DNA from: an uncultured Actinomycetes bacterium
GTDB taxonomy: Bacteria; Actinomycetota; Acidimicrobiia; Acidimicrobiales; RAAP-2
Direction of reading: 5' to 3'
Assembly: GCA_903860745.1 (NCBI GenBank)
Contig: CAIORQ010000081.1
Span: 1 to 62,686 of the forward strand
DNA length: 62,686 nt
This document shows, in pieces, positions 58,847-62,686 of the stretch. Numbering within the stretch: the first letter of the stretch is position 1; each line of letters opens with the position of its first letter. The notes beneath the pieces were generated by a model that was given only the letters and a program-made list of their open reading frames with translations, did no database searches and had not been told where the DNA came from. Both the position numbers and the translations under genes were made by a program.

Positions 58847-59863
58847 TCAGTCGCGGGTGACGCCGAGCGAGTCGGGCGCGTCCGCGCCGAGGTGGCCCGC
58901 GAGGACCCGATCCATGTCCGGCATCACGGGGGCCTCGGGTACGTGCACGTATCGCCCGCGCACGACGAGTTGGCGCTCGGGCCGCGAGGAGGGTCGCAGC
59001 AGGTGCAGCAGGTAGAGCCAGAGCGGTGAGGTGACGAAGAGGCCGACGATGGCCCACTCGTACCAGTGGAAGGAGGCCACCTGCTGGAGCCCGAGTTGTC
59101 CGCCGCGCAACACCTTGCCCGTCAAGACGGCGCGATGCCCGGGACTGACGAAGGACGCGCTCTGCCCGCCGGGGATGCGGAACTCGCTCGGCAGCAGGCC
59201 GGTGTTCACGACCACGATCTGGCTGTAGCCCGGTCGCAGGGCGGCGGTCTCGACGATGATCCCGCGCACGAGGGGTCGCAGGAGCCACACCGGCGTCGCC
59301 ACCATGAGTGAGACGAAGAGACGGTCCCATTCGCGCCGGTGCTCGGTGGGGAAGAGCCGCCGCGCCATCAAGATCACCGTGAGCGCCAGGGCCAAGAAGG
59401 GCAGGGCGAGGTTGAACCAGCCCGCCGCGGGGATCGCCGCGACTTCGCGGCCGCGCACCATCGACGCGGTGATCCTCCAGGGGTCGACGATGTTGGCGGC
59501 GTCGCCCTTGGTCTCGATGGTCCCGTCGGGGAAGACGTAGACGATGCGGTGGGTGTAGACGTGCGGGTCGTTGGGGGGCGTGAAGGTGATGACCTCGCCG
59601 GCGTGGAAGTGCGTGCCCGGCGCCAGGTCCAAGACGAGGGAGCCGACGCACATGGTGGGGCACATCGAGGGGCTGGTGATCATGTACTCCGCGCCACCGC
59701 TGAGGCGCCAGCCGGCGGAGAAGAGGATCGAGGCGCCCACCACCGCGATGGCGAGGCGAAGGCTCCAGATCATCGGCTTCGCCGCCGGCGAGGCGGACTC
59801 GACCTTCGCCTGATCGAGGGGGCGCGCGGGTCGGCGCCGGCGGGCGTGGCGGGCCCGGCTCAC
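58847..59863 (-). CDS. SipW-like (S26B) signal peptidase
   Basis: 338 residues from GTG 59863, overlapping the LamG gene stop by GTGA. TM1 (MIWSLRLAIAVVGASILFSA) is followed by ITSPSMCPTMCVGSLV with catalytic Ser, GEVITFTPP, VYTHRIVYVF with the His that replaces Lys in the S26B (SipW/archaeal/ER) branch, and IETKGDAANIVDPWRI. Unlike B. subtilis SipW, it has a C-terminal extension with two or three further helices and an extracytoplasmic domain. Such peptidases process TasA-like precursors; the two genes upstream in this operon are plausible substrates. Confidence 0.85.
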   Translation of the reverse strand: MSRARHARRRRPARPLDQAKVESASPAAKPMIWSLRLAIAVVGASILFSAGWRLSGGAEYMITSPSMCPTMCVGSLVLDLAPGTHFHAGEVITFTPPNDPHVYTHRIVYVFPDGTIETKGDAANIVDPWRITASMVRGREVAAIPAAGWFNLALPFLALALTVILMARRLFPTEHRREWDRLFVSLMVATPVWLLRPLVRGIIVETAALRPGYSQIVVVNTGLLPSEFRIPGGQSASFVSPGHRAVLTGKVLRGGQLGLQQVASFHWYEWAIVGLFVTSPLWLYLLHLLRPSSRPERQLVVRGRYVHVPEAPVMPDMDRVLAGHLGADAPDSLGVTRD

Positions 59864-61986
59864 AAGACGGCCTGACTCACGGCGTAGGAGACCTGGCTGG
59901 AGAAGCTGGAGTTCTGGGTCATGAAGGTCAGGGGCATCAGGAGATGCAGGCCCGCCACTCCGGTCGCCTCCGTGCCGGTCAGCTTCAAGGTGATCGAGAG
60001 TGCGACCGAGGTGCCCGACACCGGTTGGGGCATGACCTTGGGCAGCAGCGTGTTGGCTTCGACCGAGGTGCTCGGCGCGGCGCAGGCCGTGGAGGCGAGG
60101 TAGGGCTCGACGCAGGAGGTCGTCGATCCCTTCACCGCCCCGACCGTGACCTCGACGGTTCCGCAGGCCGGCGACGTCGCCCGGTCGTAGAGGGGCCAGT
60201 AGGCGGTGGGACTGAGGCTCAGCACCGCGTACTCCTCGGTGGCGGTGTTCTGCTCGGCGTAGAGGCTCGTCACCTGGGCCGCGGACAAGGTGGTCGAGTA
60301 GACCGCGGCGTGGGCCAGGGAGCCCGTGAGGTAGTTGTTCGAGGGCGGATCGCTCCATCCGGTGCTGTAGCCGTATCCCAGGTGCCAGTACCCGGTGTAG
60401 CTCTGGACGCTCAGCGCCGAGCTGGCCGAAGCCACGAGGGTCCCGTCCACGTAGAGCGACACGCCGGAGGCGCTGACCGTGGCGACGGCGAGGTGCCAGG
60501 CGCCGTCGTTGTAGCTACTCGTCGACGTCGCCTCCACCCGCGTCGGGGTCGTACCGTAGGCCACGCCGTAGACGAGGTGACCGGTGGCGTCGATCCACAG
60601 CATGTGGTCCGAGTCGGTCGCGGTGCCGCCGTCGGTGGCGAGGTTGTTGCGACTCATCAAGACGCCCGAGGTCGTCGTGTCGAACCAGACCGATTGCGAC
60701 GTGGTCTGGACGCTGGCGGCCGAGGACGCACCGTTGACGGCCGAGCCGGCGGCGCCGTTGAGCGTGACGGCGGTGCCCCCCAGCGGGCCGAGCGCGCCGG
60801 TGGTGACCGTGCCGGTACCCGGGGCGCCGGTGTTCGAGTGACCCGAGGCGTCGTAGAACTTCACGGCGGTGGCGGCCAGCGAAGGAAGGGCTCCGGTGTA
60901 GGAGGCCGCGCCGGTGTCGGTCATCGGCCAGTAGGTGGTGGGGCTGAGGGCCGAGATCGCGGTGTTGTAGGCGCCCTGGGAGGTCGTGGTGTACAGGGTG
61001 TTCACCTGCGTGGCGTTGAGTTGTGAGGGGATGACCGCGAAGCCGGCCAGCGATCCCTTGAAGTAGGCGTTGGTGGGCTTGTCGCTCCAGGCGGGAGTGG
61101 CCGCGAGTTCCGATCCCCAGCCCAGTGACCAGTACCCGGTGTAGTTGCTGGCCGTCGTGGCCGAGGCGGTGACCACGGGGGAGTTGTCGACGAAGAGCTG
61201 GTCGAGGTTGCCCGAGCCGATGGTGGCCACCACGAAGTGCCACGCGCCGTTGTTGACCGTCACGATGCTGGTCACCTCGGTGAGCGTGCCGGCGTTGTTC
61301 GTGGCCCACACGAGTTTGCCGGCCGAGTCGATCCAGAGCTCACGGTCGTTCGAGGTCGAGGTGGTGTTCGTCTGGACGCTCGAGAAGCCGATCAGCGTCC
61401 CCTGGGCGGTGGAGGTCTTGACCCAGCCCGCGATGGAGAAGGTCTGGGGGTTGGCGAAGGACTTGACGCTCTCACCCCACCCGGTCGACCCGTCGAAGGT
61501 CGCCGCGGTGGACGAGAGCGTGCTCATCGCGGTGTTCAAGGTCACGCCGTAGACCGGTAGGACCGGGTCCGTTCCCGCGCTCGAGGCGTCAGTGAGCTGC
61601 TGCACCCCGCAGCCGTTGGAGCCCATGAGTCCGGAGGTCGCCGAGAGCGTGCCGGTGCTGGCGAGGGTGGTGCTCGCGCTGGTGGCGGTGGTGCTCAACG
61701 TGGCGGTCGGCAGCGGGTTCCCGGTGCAGCTGGCGGCGTCGGCCGAGATGGTGGCTCCGCTGGACACGCACACCGCCGCGTCGGGTGTGGTGCCCTGGAC
61801 CAGCAGGTTGCCGCTGGAGAAGACGTTGGCGTTGTTGATCAGAACGGCGGCGAAGACGCTGGCGGCGGCGACGGTGGGCACGAGGAGGTACCACAGGGAG
61901 CCCAGTCCCACGGCGGCGAAGGAGCGAAGGGGGTGGCGCGCGATTGACCGAAGGGTGAAGGTCTTAGCTCTTGGGGTAGGTCGCAC
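59860..61986 (-). CDS. Large secreted protein with two LamG (concanavalin-like) domains
   Basis: 708 residues. Basic N-terminus and hydrophobic helix at ~28-50 (GLGSLWYLLVPTVAAASVFAAVL) followed by NNANVFSSGNLL, resembling the SipW-type export signal in which N-x-F-SxG follows the helix. Two LamG-like repeats (about 160-335 and 395-590), each with FDGSTGWGESV/VTLNGA..., GAWHFVVATI / GAWHLAVATV, TGYWSLGWG / TGYWHLGYG and a final YTTTSQG/YAEQNTAT unit. Extreme Ser/Thr/Ala content. Probably a surface adhesin or sugar-binding protein. Start GTG 61986 has no SD; uncertain. Confidence 0.75.
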   Translation of the reverse strand: MRPTPRAKTFTLRSIARHPLRSFAAVGLGSLWYLLVPTVAAASVFAAVLINNANVFSSGNLLVQGTTPDAAVCVSSGATISADAASCTGNPLPTATLSTTATSASTTLASTGTLSATSGLMGSNGCGVQQLTDASSAGTDPVLPVYGVTLNTAMSTLSSTAATFDGSTGWGESVKSFANPQTFSIAGWVKTSTAQGTLIGFSSVQTNTTSTSNDRELWIDSAGKLVWATNNAGTLTEVTSIVTVNNGAWHFVVATIGSGNLDQLFVDNSPVVTASATTASNYTGYWSLGWGSELAATPAWSDKPTNAYFKGSLAGFAVIPSQLNATQVNTLYTTTSQGAYNTAISALSPTTYWPMTDTGAASYTGALPSLAATAVKFYDASGHSNTGAPGTGTVTTGALGPLGGTAVTLNGAAGSAVNGASSAASVQTTSQSVWFDTTTSGVLMSRNNLATDGGTATDSDHMLWIDATGHLVYGVAYGTTPTRVEATSTSSYNDGAWHLAVATVSASGVSLYVDGTLVASASSALSVQSYTGYWHLGYGYSTGWSDPPSNNYLTGSLAHAAVYSTTLSAAQVTSLYAEQNTATEEYAVLSLSPTAYWPLYDRATSPACGTVEVTVGAVKGSTTSCVEPYLASTACAAPSTSVEANTLLPKVMPQPVSGTSVALSITLKLTGTEATGVAGLHLLMPLTFMTQNSSFSSQVSYAVSQAVL

Positions 61987-62048
61987 GGAGGTTGATCAGG
62001 TATCGATTGTCAGGGGTCGGTGAACGGGGGACGACAACGTGGTACTGG

Positions 62049-62093
62049 CGCAACGGAACTCCTCGGCCCCAGGGACCGAGGAGTTCCGTTGCG
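62049..62093 (-). terminator. Hairpin between the TasA-like and LamG genes
   Basis: Perfect 18-bp inverted repeat (62049-62066 with 62076-62093; core CAACGGAACTCCTCGG) and a 9-nt loop. It begins 15 bp after the TasA-like stop and may end or attenuate transcription, lowering expression of the LamG protein and peptidase relative to the fibre-like protein. Confidence 0.75.
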
Positions 62094-62107
62094 TCACGGG
62101 TTATACG

Positions 62108-62686
62108 TTACGACTGGTTCCAGGTCATGGTCATCGACGCCGCGAGACCCTGGTCGGCGTTCGTCGCCGAGGAGTCGAGCATCGCGGTGAAGGTGTAGGC
62201 CTGGCTGGCTCCCGGGGCGAGCAGCGTCAGTCCCGGCGAGCTGGCGTTGGTGATCGAACCGAGCGTCGCCGCACCGGCCAGGGTCCCGGTGTTCACCGGG
62301 GTGGCCGGGCACGAGGCGGCGGCGTTGGCCGGGTAGAGGCACTTGCCCGTGACGCCCACGCTGAAGTCGACCTTGCCGCAGAAGCCCGCGGTGTCCGAGC
62401 CCACGTAGCCGTTGGCGTCCGTCGCCGCCGCCGCGTTGCAGGCGCTGAAGACGAGGCTCTCGAGCGACGCGGTCACGTTGCCGTTGTTCTTCATCGTGAT
62501 GGTCGTGGTCAGCGGCGTACCGGCCGGGACCTGGTCCAAGGTGCCCACCAGCTTGTTGATGGCGCAGGTGGCCGAGTTGGTGCCCACCGTGCCTCCGGAA
62601 CCCACACCGGTCGAGAAGCAGTTGGTCGCACCCTGGCTCTCCTCGAGCTGCATGGTGCCAGCCGAGAAGGTGTTGGAGTTGTTGAC
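62108..62686 (-). CDS. TasA/camelysin-like secreted protein, 5' end beyond the window
   Basis: 193 residues visible; the start lies past 62686. The visible N-terminus VNNSNTFSAGTMQL is the post-signal signature of TasA/CalY (camelysin) proteins, which are cut by SipW-type peptidases and can form extracellular fibres. The rest is a beta-sandwich-like domain: TTTITMKNNGNVTASLESL (a typical DUF11/TasA strand pair), several Cys pairs (FSACN, GFCGKV, KCLYPA, SCPATP), and a C-terminal strand AQAYTF-like SQAYTFTAML...ASMTMTWNQ. Followed by a strong hairpin, then the LamG protein and the SipW-like peptidase. Confidence 0.75.
   Translation of the reverse strand, partial: VNNSNTFSAGTMQLEESQGATNCFSTGVGSGGTVGTNSATCAINKLVGTLDQVPAGTPLTTTITMKNNGNVTASLESLVFSACNAAAATDANGYVGSDTAGFCGKVDFSVGVTGKCLYPANAAASCPATPVNTGTLAGAATLGSITNASSPGLTLLAPGASQAYTFTAMLDSSATNADQGLAASMTMTWNQS

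Overview
The window is a high-GC, densely packed bacterial chromosome segment with mixed SD-led and apparently leaderless genes. Several features point to an actinomycete-type bacterium (Actinomycetota, possibly an Acidimicrobiia-like lineage; this is inference): the tig-clpP-clpX-folC order, a clpS-DUF2017 pair, a mycothiol-type maleylpyruvate isomerase homologue, a deazaflavin (F420)-type nitroreductase, an Rpf-like transglycosylase, GT87/PIG-V-like membrane glycosyltransferases and many GTG starts.

Layout. 1-5.6 kb: protein quality control on the minus strand (tig, clpP, clpX) followed by folC, with a mycothiol-type enzyme upstream. 5.6-6.9 kb: four tRNA genes (Pro, Arg, His, Lys) around a small zinc-ribbon membrane protein. 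7.0-19.4 kb: housekeeping and lipid/acyl-CoA genes (YfhO-like membrane protein, DUF2017, clpS, aldose epimerase-like, surE, arfB, thioesterase, methylmalonate-semialdehyde dehydrogenase, Nudix, acyl-CoA ligase, DUF167, acyl-ACP desaturase, MFS). 19.4-21.4 kb: an AT-richer gap and an IS1380-type transposase. 21.4-24.5 kb: two oxidoreductases and two small unknowns.

24.6-32.0 kb is the most striking block: a leaderless ArsR-type regulator overlaps a six-gene operon for a complex I/group 4 hydrogenase-like membrane complex. Its large subunit lacks all four NiFe-binding cysteines, there is no ferredoxin-type subunit and no maturation gene. It matches the poorly understood Ehr (energy-converting hydrogenase related) class.

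32-41.4 kb: minimal zincin, SDR, F420-type enzyme, two decayed membrane-protein genes, a pyruvate dehydrogenase-type E1alpha-E1beta-E2 operon whose E1alpha carries a histone-like Lys/Ala repeat tail, an aquaporin, an iron-permease-like protein, a methyltransferase and an Rpf-like secreted protein. 41.8-44.1 kb: a PadR-type regulator divergent from an ABC exporter with a shared leaderless promoter. 44.1-48.8 kb: an XRE-cupin regulator, bicupin, degenerate SDR and metal-site-altered M24 protein, apparently linked by related palindromic operators. 48.8-54 kb: DUF4232 secreted protein, zinc alcohol dehydrogenase, prolyl-aminopeptidase-like hydrolase and two membrane glycosyltransferases. 54.1-57.1 kb: sulfite reductase plus two siroheme-synthesis genes in one overlapping operon. 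57.1-62.7 kb: a DHA2-type MFS exporter, then a SipW-like signal peptidase with a LamG-domain surface protein and a partial TasA/CalY-like protein, suggesting a surface fibre or coat system.
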